Shown: positions 22,870-34,287 of the stretch, piece by piece
How the letters are laid out: each line of letters begins with the position of its first letter
Position numbering within the stretch: position 1 is the stretch's first letter
From: Schoenoplectus triqueter
Taxonomy: Eukaryota; Streptophyta; Magnoliopsida; Poales; Cyperaceae
Reading direction: 5' to 3'
NCBI GenBank assembly: GCA_964058805.1
Contig: CAXKVV010000614.1
Location: 1-36,710 of the forward strand
Length of the DNA stretch: 36,710 nucleotides
Program-made: the position numbers and the translations under genes
The notes under the pieces: generated by a model
The model's input: the letters and a program-made list of their open reading frames with translations, nothing else
Database searches by the model: none
What the model was told of the DNA's origin: nothing

Positions 22870-24480
22870 CTTTGTTAAACTCAATATTTAAGACCCAAAC
22901 ATAGCTACTGTTTTACTAGCATGATTAGTGAAATATAATTTGTTTCTCTCTAATCACAAGATCCATAGCACTGCACATCTCATAAATTCAACTACAAATT
23001 TATCCTTAAGTGGTATACAACAATCTAAATCCCAAAGATCAGCTATGGTAGTACCAGTGTAAGTAAAATTATTGTAGCGTGTTATTCAATTCTAAATTCT
23101 AGTAACCATAGTACGGGAGACAAATAAATGGTCAGTATCTTCAGCACTTGCACAAAATATGCATGTATCAGATCCAGTTCATCCCTTTTTGCTAAATTAA
23201 CTTTAGTTAAAATTCTATTTCTCCTAACAAGTCATACAAAAATCTCAACTTTCAAAAGAAAATTGAGTAATCATAAAGTATTATACTCAATATTTTTCAT
23301 TCCTCCATATTCCAATCAGGATAAAAGAGTAGACTGTTAAAGTACCATGAGTAGTCCATCTCCAAATCAAAAGTATGTTTAGAATGAAAATCAAAGTGTA
23401 AAAGACTTAGTTATTGTAAAAGAGCACATCATTCATTATAGAAAATACCAATTATTTATCTATTGAAAGATAGTGCAAGTGTATCAGACATCATTAGTTG
23501 GGAAACAATGATGTGTCGATTTTCAGAAATAGAAAATAAATAGGGATATTTATTTACTAAAGTAGTACTGTCTATTCATCTATCTAATAAAAAATATACA
23601 TCATTACTTTTATTAATTATCCAACTAATTCCTACTTGTGTTATATTAGTATATTGCAAAATGTCTTTTCAAAATGGAGAGGCAGCTATACAAGATCTCA
23701 TCTTGTCATATTTTTGATGCAAAACTAATTTTCAGTCCTTGTACAGTGGGATCTTTGTATCTAACCATTCATTTAACTAAGAAAGATTTATTCATAATTG
23801 TTAAATCCAAGACACCTAAATCACCCTGATGTTTACTTTTATACATAATTTTCCATGAAACTAATGCTACTTTTTTCCTAACTGAACTATCCCAAATCAA
23901 AAGAATCTTCTTCTTAATTGAACATTTTTTGTTCTAATTTAGAAGGCAATTGATAAAAGGACATCCAATATAGTGGAGTAAAAGACATTACTGAGTTTAA
24001 AAGAACCATCATGCATCCTATGGATAGCAATTTACTTTTCCAACCTTGATGTTTATGTTCAATTTTAACTATCAAGAAATTTCAATCTGAGACTGATAAT
24101 TTTTTTCAATATAAAAGAATACCCAAATAATAAGAGGCAACGATCCTCAAGTACATCCAAATAAGGAAGATAAATAATTACCCTCAGAATCAGAGAGATT
24201 AAGTGAATCATCTTACATTTTGCAAAATTAATTTTTATTTTAAAAATATTTTCAAAACCATGTAAGGCATGAATAGTATGTTCAGAAGCTTCTAAAAATA
24301 ATAAAATATTATCACCAAAATAAAGATTTAAAATTTATTTATCCAACATTCTACGTTGTATGACTTGACTGAATTCTGACAGCATAAGTCTCAAAGACAG
24401 AATCAGTGCTTCTCTAATGGTTTCTTTTGTCAATCTTATTTTTGATAACCATCGTTTCAAACTGCTTAGCTGGAATTGTA
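22870..24480 (-). mobile_element. L1-type LINE relic, ORF2 C-terminal part
   Basis: The minus strand reads, through many shifts and stops, as L1 ORF2. Segments are EASEHTIHALHGFENIFK and INFAKCKM (about 24280-24200), HQGWKSKLLS then LLNSV then LYWMSFYQLP (about 24060-23940), and WDSSVRKKVALVSWKIMYKS then GDLGVLDLTIMNKSFLVK (about 23900-23770). The zinc-binding DTCIFCASAEDTDHLF (about 23175-23115) and RCAVLWIL (about 22985-22960) follow. The order fits reverse transcriptase palm to thumb and then the zf-RVT tail. The catalytic FADD block is replaced by a FGDN-like form. It is an ancient dead copy, 5'-truncated. Confidence 0.75.
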
Positions 24481-26455
24481 AATTTGTAATGGCGTGACAC
24501 TCTGAAATGTTAAAAAAATGATAGATGAATATTTATCAGGTCATATAGATATGCTATGTACATAGGAATCTTGCATTTTAGGATCACCATCAGCAACATA
24601 TAATATATAATAGGGAGGTAACTGACGTTCTTAAACTGATTTAATTGCGTTCAGCCGAAGAAATTGCATACCATTATCTCATTAGTTAATTTGTCTAAGC
24701 AAAGCTGATGCCATTGGCTGGATACTCCTTGAACTCTCCATTTCTCAAAAGCATTTCTATTTCCAGGTAGGGCTTTTGCAAATCCAAACCTAGTTCTTCT
24801 GCCACATTCAAAATAAGTAAAGTTAAAATACAAAAACTAAAAGAATTTTTTCATAGTATCACAAGATTGGTTTGGGACAATATTGGCTAAATAATAAGCT
24901 ATTGGGAATTGGAAAGCTATTGCGAAGACTTGATTGAAATTAAACTGGGGGGATATTGGGGGGGATATTGTTTTTTTTGCATAATTGCATTAGAATATTA
25001 ATAGCACGTATAAGACATTTGATGAATTGACTAAAATGTTATATTTTAAATTAGGTCTTTTGCCTCAAAAAAAAATTAGCATTAGTTAGATCTTAATTAT
25101 TCTAGTTTTATCTAGTTTTAACTGAAATTTCAGAAAAAGAAAAAGAAGAAAATAAGAGAAACACAAATCGGGGTCAAAACAAGCGCTGATAACAAAAAAA
25201 AAAGAATTTCAATCCAAAATTTATATGGAGTGATTAAAATTTTATATCATTATTATAAAACATATTCTTAACTTTTCAACGCACTTTGAATCATCTCAAT
25301 AGAAATTCGTATGAAAAAATTATGATAATTTGAATACTGTCAGTTTACATCAAAAAGTAGCAAGTTCAGTCCAACACAGCCAACTCGGAAACAGAGAGGC
25401 TTCATCTCTTGATAAAAGTTCTATAAAATCATAATACAGAGTAGTCTCAAGAAATCAGTTTTGTCAGAAAAATAAATTACAGACCAATATAATCAGTGCG
25501 GCCATTGGTGAACCGTCCAACGGCAGGTGAAAGAAATCTTGACATTATGGTGGGAAGTTCGCCTGAATAGTGCAATTCTTGAGATCTATTAATTGAGATC
25601 CATTTACAATGCAAAACAAGACCAATTAACCAGGAGCTGCTAGTCACCTGATGCTCAGCATGGCCAAACAGACAATTGACAGAATTGGCCAATTAATTGG
25701 TTTCCAATATACTACGTCTTTTCAATTGCTATGTTTCTTGCCTATTGCAAATTCATGTTAAATGTTTTGATAATGCATTTCTTAAGGAACAATGTTGCCA
25801 AATTCATGTTAAAATTTAAAACCAAGTATTAAACAGATCAGACTGATTTTCCTGTACCTGGACTGACCTATCAGCCACTCATATCCGACCATGCTGTGCC
25901 ACCAGGAAAATAAATTCCTACTTTTATTCCAACTTATTAACACATTTGCACAGATAGAATTGAAAGTTGTGTGAAACATAAAGTACGCACTAATTGTCAG
26001 TATCAAAACACACTGCATTGGTGTATGGTAGATTAGATATATGATGCAATCCATCACGAAGGAAACAATTCAACATAAGAATCCAAATATAGCATTCTGC
26101 CTTTCTCCAATGATAAGGAAAACATAAATTTGTATCAGTTTCCATCTCATCTGCTAGGTTTACAATAGGTCCACTGCATCTTCATCCTTTTAAAGCGAGA
26201 GGCATTCAAAGCTATAGATGCATATTTACATAGAAATCATGGATAATGTAAAAAGATAGCATTCTTTCATTGTTTCCCTCACAGATTTTAGAATTTAAAA
26301 CCTACTCTTCTTCGTCTCCTAAATCCTCCAGTCATGGCCAAGGTGAATTGTTTCCAATAGATTAGGGTTTTCTTCATCTCTTTTGTTTCCCTAGATTAGG
26401 GCTTTCTTCATCTCTTTTGTTTCTTCAAAGTTTTCATTTTTAAAACTTTAACTGG
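24481..26455. other. Intergenic DNA and 3' flank of the RING-CH gene
   Basis: I see no gene. Open frames at 24651-24833, 25477-25692 and 25809-26057 (all minus) show no recognised motif. The last 200-300 bp before 26456 probably include the 3' untranslated region of the minus-strand RING-CH gene. Confidence 0.4.
26358..26425. repeat. Two-copy 34-bp tandem repeat
   Basis: TAGATTAGGGTTTTCTTCAT, continuing CTCTTTTGTTTCCC, is repeated directly at 26392 with one or two changes. It lies in the probable 3' untranslated region of the RING-CH gene. Confidence 0.8.
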
Positions 26456-28679
26456 TTATTGGAGTTGGATGATCCGAGGATGCAACCGGATTGTATCAGC
26501 TTCAGTGTCGACCGAAGTATTAGCTTCCCATGCTTCCTGCTGTTTTCAAACGATCAAGGTCTTTACAATGAAATCCCCCAAAAGAAAAAACATTACATAA
26601 TAAATACAACTACAACAATAAAAGTATAATGAAGAGTAAATATTCATCAAACATTCTTTGCAACCATTGGCATCTCAAGAAAAAAGAAAAAAAAAAAGAG
26701 GCCATTTAATGCATACCCCTGGATAGTGTGAAAATTATCAGCCATTGCCCACAAATATATTAGAAATTACAGATACCCAACAAAACATGGCGATACCATC
26801 AATATTTTTCATTTTAGATGCCAAATATTTCTTAAATAGACATTTTCTACCATTTTGCATAATTGAAGGAAAAAGAGGGATATTTTAGACCTTTTTCATT
26901 TTATTTTCTGAAGAAGCTAACTCATTGAGAAATGGGAGTGACTTGATGTTTATCACATTTCCAAAGAGAAATGATTTTCTTTAAGCATATATATGAAATT
27001 ATTCAATAGAATGTAGTTGGATTAGATGGAGAAAAACCTGCTGCCTTCTTCTTCGAAGAAAAGCTACTAGAGCTCTTGCCATAACAGCAAGAGGAAATAT
27101 AATTCCAGCAACTCTCAGCACAAAAAGCTTTTTTAAAAAGGTGAAAAAATAATGGAAAAAAGAGAGAAGATTAATGTCAGTTTATGTTCACAGAATTGTT
27201 CATCTTAACTGAAGAAAATGTTGCTCGTCTACAAATGGAAAGTTCTACATTCAAACATCCAAATCAGCCAATGCTCCCATTACAAGTAGGGCACCATATA
27301 TGTCCTACGCAACTTAAAGCCCGATTTTTTGAATTAATTTATTCAATGATTCTTCAGATAAAGAATAAACTTCAACTGAGCAACAGGTAAACAACATTTA
27401 ACAATGTTCTTACCGAAAATAGAGCAAAGGAGTACTGCTCAGCACCACCAATCAACATAGGAAGCGCATGACGTAGTACAAGCAGAATCATGAACTAGTA
27501 CCATTGGAGAAAAAGGAAAAGGATGTTCAATATTTCAAAATGTCTTTAATCAGATAGTAATTCTCATGCTTACTGACACCTTTCAAGGCCTGGTAACTAA
27601 CATAAACAAAATCCAAATGTTACTTGTTCAATACTAACAAAACCTTGGTACAAGAAAGCAATGATCTGATCAAGGTACAGGTAGTGAACAATCCAGGAGT
27701 AAGGTTAAAAGATCAGCAGCAAATAAAAATTCTAAATCTCGGGATTAGAAATTACAATAACAGCAACAGATCGGCAACAAATGGAGCTTGTTGTTCTTGT
27801 AGAGTACTCGTCATATTCTCCTATGATGTCATGATTAGATGGCGCCATTGTAACTATTTGTGAATCCTGGACATCTTGTCGTGATACCTCCCAGCTTCCT
27901 CTGTAATTTCCACAAAAAAAAAACAACAATTACTTTTCAATGAAAAAGTCAAACTAATGAATAAGAATAAAAAAGACACTTAATGTTTTTTTGTATTTAA
28001 AATCATTATCAGGGAGCTGGGGTTATCGAGGAGTAACTCCATATTTTCAAATAAAGAAGGTCAATACAAACTTTTCTAAGCAGATATTAATTACCTAAAA
28101 TTCATCGGCAAACCTCCATAATGAAACAAATGCTGTGGTGCTGTATAGCCTGGCTTGAATTGCTACACCAAATAAACCGACAGAAATAATTCAAATTTCT
28201 ATAAATCAAAATTATATAAAAATAGTGAAAAAAAAAGAGCACAGACCTGTAGGCAAATCTCACAAGTAGTATCCCCCTTCTCATTGCACCAGCGCTGTAT
28301 ACACTTTCTATGAGCATACTGCATGAAAGAATAATAAAAGAAGCAAAGTTCAAATATTTAATATTTGCTACATTCTATTAAAAAATTACAAGGCGCAAAT
28401 TGCAATTCCAAGAGGTACCTTCAAACTGCCACAGCATGAACATGGTGCCTCCAAGTTCAAATCAAAATCTTCTTCTTGGCAAATTCGACACTCAACCAAC
28501 TTATGGACCAAGCCCACCTCACCAAAACCTGATAAATTACTGCATTTTGGTTGGCAGGTATCATTACCCGGAAGAAGAGAAACTAGTCCAACTTGAGCTT
28601 GATTTCTACTCTTTATTGCAGCTTCAAGTGTTGACTCAGTCAAAAGGCGATCCACTAGTAATGCCAGATGGTCCCCCAT
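26456..28679 (-). CDS. RING-CH (MARCH-type) membrane E3 ubiquitin ligase
   Basis: Seven exons in transcript order: 28679-28419, 28318-28247, 28162-28095, 27900-27756, 27494-27414, 27127-27038 and 26539-26456. They join in phase to a 266-residue protein that starts [13 protein letters not shown]. The RING-CH domain has C4HC3 ligands at Cys64, Cys67, Cys80, Cys82, His90, Cys93, Cys106 and Cys109 ([36 protein letters not shown]), with spacing normal for the class. Two hydrophobic helices follow at about residues 174-197 and 205-232, then an Arg-rich stretch (RRRRQQ). Family members hand ubiquitin from an E2 to membrane substrates, usually at endomembranes; the substrate here is unknown. The last 27 residues, ending [10 protein letters not shown], look divergent from the relatives I recall. 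All splice sites are GT..AG and no lesion is seen. The final acceptor could lie three bases downstream, losing one Gln. Confidence 0.9.
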
Positions 28680-30040
28680 TCCTTATTTTAAATTCCAAAA
28701 TGTTTATGTGAAATTGTGAAACAAATTTCAATTATTTTTTCATTTGCCTGTTTATTCAAATGTGACAGGAAATAAACAACTGCTGTATGGAATTTCAGTA
28801 CTGTAGTGGCCAGGTTGTGTACTATTATGTACCGGTTAACACATGTGTTAAATGACTGTTTACACATGTGCAATAATTGTTATATTTTCCTTCTTTTGTT
28901 TAACTTCCAGGGTTTCAATAAATTACAGATCTGTAGCATTGTATGAGTTACAAGAAGCTGCTTTTACAATGAATTTGTTGAAACCAAGCATTTGCATATT
29001 TGAATGAACCTTCTGTTAAATACAGGGCCAAGTAGGTTATACAATTTTATTTAGAAATATAGTGGTAACGCCATGATAGGGATCTTACCAGGGTACCAAT
29101 TAGAGAATGAAAGCTAGAACGTTGAGCTGCTATGGATAATAGAAACAAGAATATTAATCAAACTGTTGGGAAGTTATTTAAAATTAATTAGTATCTTCAG
29201 GAAAGCAAAAATGATAAGGTGCACAACAAAACATTTCTAAATAATAAAAACTTTGGGCCCAACAATTAAATAAACAAGGATAAAATGAACAGAATGAACA
29301 ACCGCCATGTTTTATTTCTTAACCCTAAACCCAAAACCCTTCGTAAACCAATCAGATAGAGAAAAGACATGAAATTTTCATGACCACTTGAGTTTCAAAA
29401 ATTATCAGAAAAACGAGAGATTAAACGCCAAAGCTCTCATTGAGCGCTTGAACAGAACCAATTAGGGTAAACAGTAGAGAAAAAACTAATTACTCGCAAA
29501 ATCACCAATCAAACCTCAATGGTTTCATAAATTGAACTGAAAGAAATGATAAGCAAAACGGACCGATCAGGTCAGTGGGCAAAAAGAAAAACATGAAGAA
29601 ATATTTTTACCTTGATGTGTTGAACTAAAACTAAACCAAAGATAAAGAGGAGAAAAGGAGCGATCTCTTAATTCAGCGTGATAGGAAGAAGAAGGCAATC
29701 CCCAAAAGTGGATGCGAGAGAGAGATGGAGACTGCGCCAAGGTAGCAGCTTTCTAATGGGGAAAGAAAGGAGCAAAGCCTGCGGAGAGGGAAAATGAGCA
29801 GTGGAAGAAGGGTTAAGAGATACTTCCAAGGTGGGGTTTTGAATATGGAAAATGTTGAAGCTAAGGAAGCTCGAGAGAAGGAGAAGAAATTTGGGGAGAA
29901 AGCAACGCAAAAGCAAAGCAAGAGATAAGATGGGAGATGGAGTGGGGAAGAAAGAATGGGAGAGAAACCCCAACACAAACACACGAATTTAAACCACCAC
30001 CACCTCTTCTTCTTCTTCTTCTTCTTCTTCTTCTAAAGTC
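28680..30040 (-). promoter_or_regulatory. Leader and promoter region of the RING-CH gene
   Basis: On the minus strand a C/T-rich exon appears to end at 29611 (CATCAAG|GTAAAA). A possible 38-bp noncoding exon lies at 29126-29089 (GCAG|CTCAAC to CCCTG|GTAAG). An AAATAAG acceptor lies just before the ATG at 28679. Thus the 5' leader is probably spliced twice. Two overlapping hydrophobic open frames in the first exon (29984-29668) are out of register with the gene and could act as upstream reading frames, if transcription starts above them. Exons are predicted from signals only. Confidence 0.45.
30006..30034. repeat. (TTC)n microsatellite
   Basis: A perfect trinucleotide run, GAA on the transcript strand, near the presumed start of the RING-CH transcript. 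Confidence 0.85.
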
Positions 30041-30105
30041 TGAACTAAACTGTCTGTGTTTCATTACTCAATAGTTTAAGACTTTAGAAAATTAGAAGCG
30101 CTTTT

Positions 30106-30114
30106 TTTAAATAA
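30106..30114 (-). promoter_or_regulatory. Candidate TATA box for the RING-CH gene
   Basis: The minus strand reads TTATTTAAA about 70 bp upstream of the GAA microsatellite and the C/T-rich leader. Position fits, but in AT-rich DNA such a match is weak evidence. Confidence 0.3.
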
Positions 30115-31246
30115 GCCCTCCATAAATGTAAATCTTATGCAAGCCGGTTTCTAGAGGAAATGTCTGGTTACTCTGTTGCTCTTTCTGTATGAGAGATCAT
30201 GTTGCGAGTAGGTAAAAATAAAATTGAACTTTTTCTAAATAAATTGGTGCACCGAAGATCTTTGTTACGAAAGCTACGCCACAAACTATTTTAAGGGTTA
30301 AAAAGGTTGTCAAAATATTTAAATTCTAATTCTATCTCAGACCGAATGTGTTATGTTATGTGGCAGTGGCATGATGAGGGCAAGCACACGTTTGACACAG
30401 CCTCCTCCACGTCATCATTTATTAGTTATTAGTTATTAGTTATTAGACCCTTTATAACAGGTAATTAGACTTCTTAAATTATTTTAAATACACTTGAGGA
30501 GATTGTTTCATCATCTCCGTTCCATTTTCATTTCAACGGATCAAATCATCAGCTAAGCAAAGTGCCAAACTATTTTTTTTTCATTAATTAACTTGAAAAT
30601 AATTATCCAGGTGATATGTGTGTCTGGATGAAACCAGAAAATTAAATATTTTGAATGCCATAATTTGTGCCAAAATTGAAAGGAGATGATCCTGAAAATT
30701 GAGCCGTTAATCACCAGGCACGCCACCTTGTCCTTGTGGTTGTAATAATTACCCCTTTCTCTAAGTAAAACACCTCGTGAACTAATCCATAATTATTTCA
30801 TCTATATATATATATATATGCCTTTTCTCTTTGAATACCGAATAGTGTTAATCATCAAACTAAAACGCCCTCCTTCAATATAATTGACGCATGTACCAAG
30901 GATTCAAAATTTGAACTGAGAATTTCTGATTTGAAAAGATCATTATTAGTTTAACAGTCACATGTAGATATTCTTATTACATGCTTAACTCCTGCTCTTT
31001 TTTTTTATTTATATCGATCAGTACTTGTTAATAAAAAGAATCCAGTCTTTTTAGTGGCAAAAAAAATAATGTTCTTCATATATAGGAGAGATCACATGTT
31101 CAAATTTTCAATGGAAAGTCTTTAATGAACAATTAAAAAGTTTGAGACTCCCATCTTTACTCAAAAACAAAAATATATATTGTTTAATAAAAAATGGTGT
31201 CCAACATGAGGTATGTATGAAAACATCTATATTTATTAAAAATAGA

Positions 31247-31281
<35 letters not shown>

Positions 31282-32281
31282 TCCTTGTATTTGTAAGTGT
31301 CACATTAAATGTTTACACTAGGATAGTATGCTAAAGATTTAATTAGATGAGATATTTGGTGGAAACAAAACTAACAGGCCCGTTATCAGTGACCTAGTTT
31401 GGTATAAAGATTCAACAAATTTCCAAGGGTGTGTTGTATTCAAGCTGCACAAACTATTGTATAGTTTAGGATCAATATATTTGTACTCTTATATGTAATA
31501 ATGTAAACTAGCTAAATTAAGTTGAATTTCTGTTGTTCCACTTGGTTGGAGAACTCTGCTTAATTAAGAAGCAATTTGCAGCTTGTCTCTATCAATTGTC
31601 AACTTAATCACTTGCTTTGTGGTTTTGGTATCTCACTAATCCATAACACACAGGATGGTATTGCTTTCGGTACTCACTCACCCAAAAACTCCAAAACAAA
31701 ATAATATTGTCATGTTGAATTTTTATTTTTATTTTTATTTTTATTTTTATGTAGTAGTAGCGTGATAAACGTACGTATTTCTTTTATTCTAAGTTTGGGA
31801 AGTATATATATAGTCGCGTATGCAGTACGTTATCTGATTAATTTTATTAAATCAAATTAATTGATATTCTTAACTCTGTGAGATTTTGTTGTTGACTCAA
31901 AGGTGGGAACACATGGTAGAAAAGAACCATTATCAATCCTAAGATTCCAGAATTTTTCTAGTCAAAGTACTTCCATAATCCATACTGAACTAATTTCATC
32001 TCACCATATTTTCATGAATGCATTCTAGAGGAGGTCAATTAAGATGGCCTAGGCCAAAAAAAAAAATAGAGAGAGAAAAAGAAGATGCTTTTGTGTTTGT
32101 GGAAACTGCATGCTCAAACATGCAAATTTATTGATTGCATATTTTCATATATATCCCCTAAAAGTTGATGTTTTGTGATATAATCTACAGAGCCTAGAGA
32201 CTGTATCCATGCAGGGCTATGATTTATTATTTTTTTTTTGCCCCAATTGTCAATTCGTCATGTAAGACATGACGTATCATC
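30115..32281. other. Intergenic DNA, no gene seen
   Basis: AT-rich with simple repeats: four copies of TTATTAG at about 30419-30446, (TA)15 at about 31250-31279 and an (ATTTTT)n stretch at about 31719-31750. I found no coding motif or element ends. Confidence 0.5.
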
Positions 32282-32284
32282 TAT

Positions 32285-33788
32285 GGGTCCGTTTGGCAAA
32301 TCAAAGATTAGTTTTGGAAGAGTAGTAATTTTAGAAGAGTGATAGAATAGTATTTTTTTTTTTTGAAGAGTGTTAGAAGAGTGGTATTCTTTTCGGAAGA
32401 GCGAAAATATCGTTTGACAGTTGTTACTCAGAATAGTTCAAATATGAATAATTATGATACTAATAATGATGATGATAATAATAATAATAGTAAGATAATA
32501 ATAATAATAATAAAGTAATAAAAATAATCATAATAAATAATAATATTATAATAGTAATATAATAAAAATATAAATATAATCATAATATAGCAATATAATA
32601 ATAAAAAAGTATAATTAAAATCATAATTATAATAATATAATAATAATAAGTAATCATAATTTTAATAATATAATCATAATATAATAATCATAATCATGAT
32701 AATAATAATTATAGTCATAATCATAATAATATAACCATAATCATAATCATAATAATATAATAATAAAAATATAATCATAATCATAAAAATAATTATAAAT
32801 AATTGTAATTATAATAATATAATAATAAATTAATCATAACTATAATCAACATATAATAATATAATACATAATAAAATAATAATAAAATAATAAAAAATAA
32901 TCATAATAAATAATAATATTATAATAGTAATAAAATAAAAATATAAACATAATCATAATATAGTAATATAATAATAATAAATTATAATTACAATCATAAT
33001 TATAATAATATAATAATAATAAGTAATCATAATTTTAATAATATAATCATAATATAATAATCATAATCATCATCATGATAATAATAATTATAGTCATAAT
33101 CATAATAATATAATCATAATCATAATCATAATAATATAATAATAAAAATATAATCATAATCATAAAAATAATTATAAATAATTGTAATTATAATAATATA
33201 ATAATAAATTAATCATAACTATAATCAACATATAATAATATAATACATAATAAAATAATAATAAAATAATAAAAAATAATCATAATCATCATAATCTAAT
33301 AATAAATAATCTTGATCATAATAATATAATAATAAAATAATTATATTTATATTCATAATATAATAATATAATAATAAAATAATTATATTTATATTCTTAA
33401 TATAATAATATAATATTAAAATTATATTCATAATAATAATAAATAATATAATAATAATAATGGTAATGATAATATAATAACAATAATGATAATAATAATT
33501 TAATAATAATAATATAATAATAATCATCATAATATTAATATAATAATAAATTATAATAATAAATATAATATAATAATATAATAATACTAAATCTTAATCA
33601 TAATCATAATATAATAATATAATATAATATAATCAAAGAATAATCGATATTCCACCTATAAGTTAGTATACCGGATTAGCACTATTCCGCACTCTTCTAC
33701 TTGTCTAAAATTCGTTTGGCAAATTAATTCGTCGGAATAGCTATTTTATTTTAACTTTTTGTTATTCCATTGAGTGCCAAACACTCCC
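32285..33788. mobile_element. TIR-bounded element filled with AT simple repeat
   Basis: The left end GGGTCCGTTTGGCAAAT and the reversed right end GGGAGTGTTTGGCACTC form imperfect terminal inverted repeats of the widespread plant GTTTGGCA type. TAT flanks both sides (32282-32284, 33789-33791). The non-repetitive ends are about 160-180 bp each and show GAAGAGT / ACTCTTC motifs in inverted positions. The middle 1.2 kb is almost entirely A, T and C-containing ATA/ATC trinucleotide-like sequence. It has no coding capacity. The superfamily is uncertain; 3-bp TAT does not fit the usual TWA rule for Harbinger. Confidence 0.6.
32521..33272. repeat. Higher-order tandem duplication (period about 373-379 bp) within AT simple repeat
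   Basis: The block AAAATAATCATAATAAATAA at 32521 recurs at about 32894, and its first bases again at about 33273. Within the two copies, marker strings occur in the same order: AAGTAATCATAATTTTAATA, then GATAATAATAATTATAGTCA, then TAATCAACATATAATAATA. Copies differ by scattered changes, for example an added ATC pair before GATAATAATAATTATAG in copy two. The open frame seen here (33530-33225, minus) is only low-complexity Ile/Tyr. Confidence 0.8.
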
Positions 33789-33837
33789 TATATGTAGGAC
33801 TATTATCGGATAAGATTACAAACGGTTTTGTATATTT

Positions 33838-34241
33838 ATAGAGTCCGACTATGGTGTTTTGTAAAGCACAGAGGCATTGTGTGTTTTGCGTTTTATTTTT
33901 AATTTCAAATCAGAAATAATCGATCTGAACCGTTCAATCTAATATTCATATAAAAATCTATTACTAAATCAAATTTTATATTTTTTAAATTTTTTTTGCT
34001 ATTTTTTCTGATGAGGAGAAAATGACTTGATTTGAGAATTCTGGTTCATCCAAAAATGACAGTTTTCTTCATATCCAAAAAAATAGCAAATAAATTCTAA
34101 AAAATATAAAATTTGGTTTACTAATAGATTTTTGATATGGAGATTAGATTGAGCGGTTTGGATCGATTATTTCTGACTTAAAATTAATAATAGAGCGTAA
34201 ATCACACACCGCTCTTGTGCTTTGCAAAGCACCATAGGCTA

Positions 34242-34247
<6 letters not shown>
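33838..34247. mobile_element. Foldback MITE, copy 3, near-perfect palindrome
   Basis: The whole 400 bp folds on itself. The left end reads GACTATGGTG, then TTTTGTAAAGCACA; the right end reversed reads GCCTATGGTGCTTTGCAAAG. Inner blocks mirror each other: CAGAAATAATCGATC, CAAATTTTATATTTTTT and a TTTGCTATTTTTT stretch. Only about 30 bp near 34030-34060 (around GAATTCTGGTTCATCC) is unpaired. The element is noncoding. If transcribed, it would form a long hairpin RNA. Confidence 0.8.

Positions 34248-34284
<37 letters not shown>
34245..34284. repeat. (TA)n microsatellite beside the foldback MITE
   Basis: About 19 TA units directly adjoin the right terminus of the foldback element. The border between element end and microsatellite cannot be placed to the base. 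Confidence 0.8.

Positions 34285-34287
<3 letters not shown>

Noticed and set aside
25477..25692. 71-codon minus-strand frame
   Set aside because: No motif that I recognise and no splice or promoter context; possibly a retroelement scrap.
29668..29984. Two overlapping ~100-codon frames as a dual-coding gene
   Set aside because: Both are translations of a C/T-rich leader; rich in Leu/Ser/Phe because of base composition. Kept only as possible upstream frames.
33225..33530. 101-codon frame rich in Ile and Tyr
   Set aside because: Direct translation of the AT simple repeat.
32440..33650. CRISPR-like or centromeric satellite array
   Set aside because: Units are not separated by unique spacers, the base sequence is simple ATA/ATC repeat, and only two long units occur.
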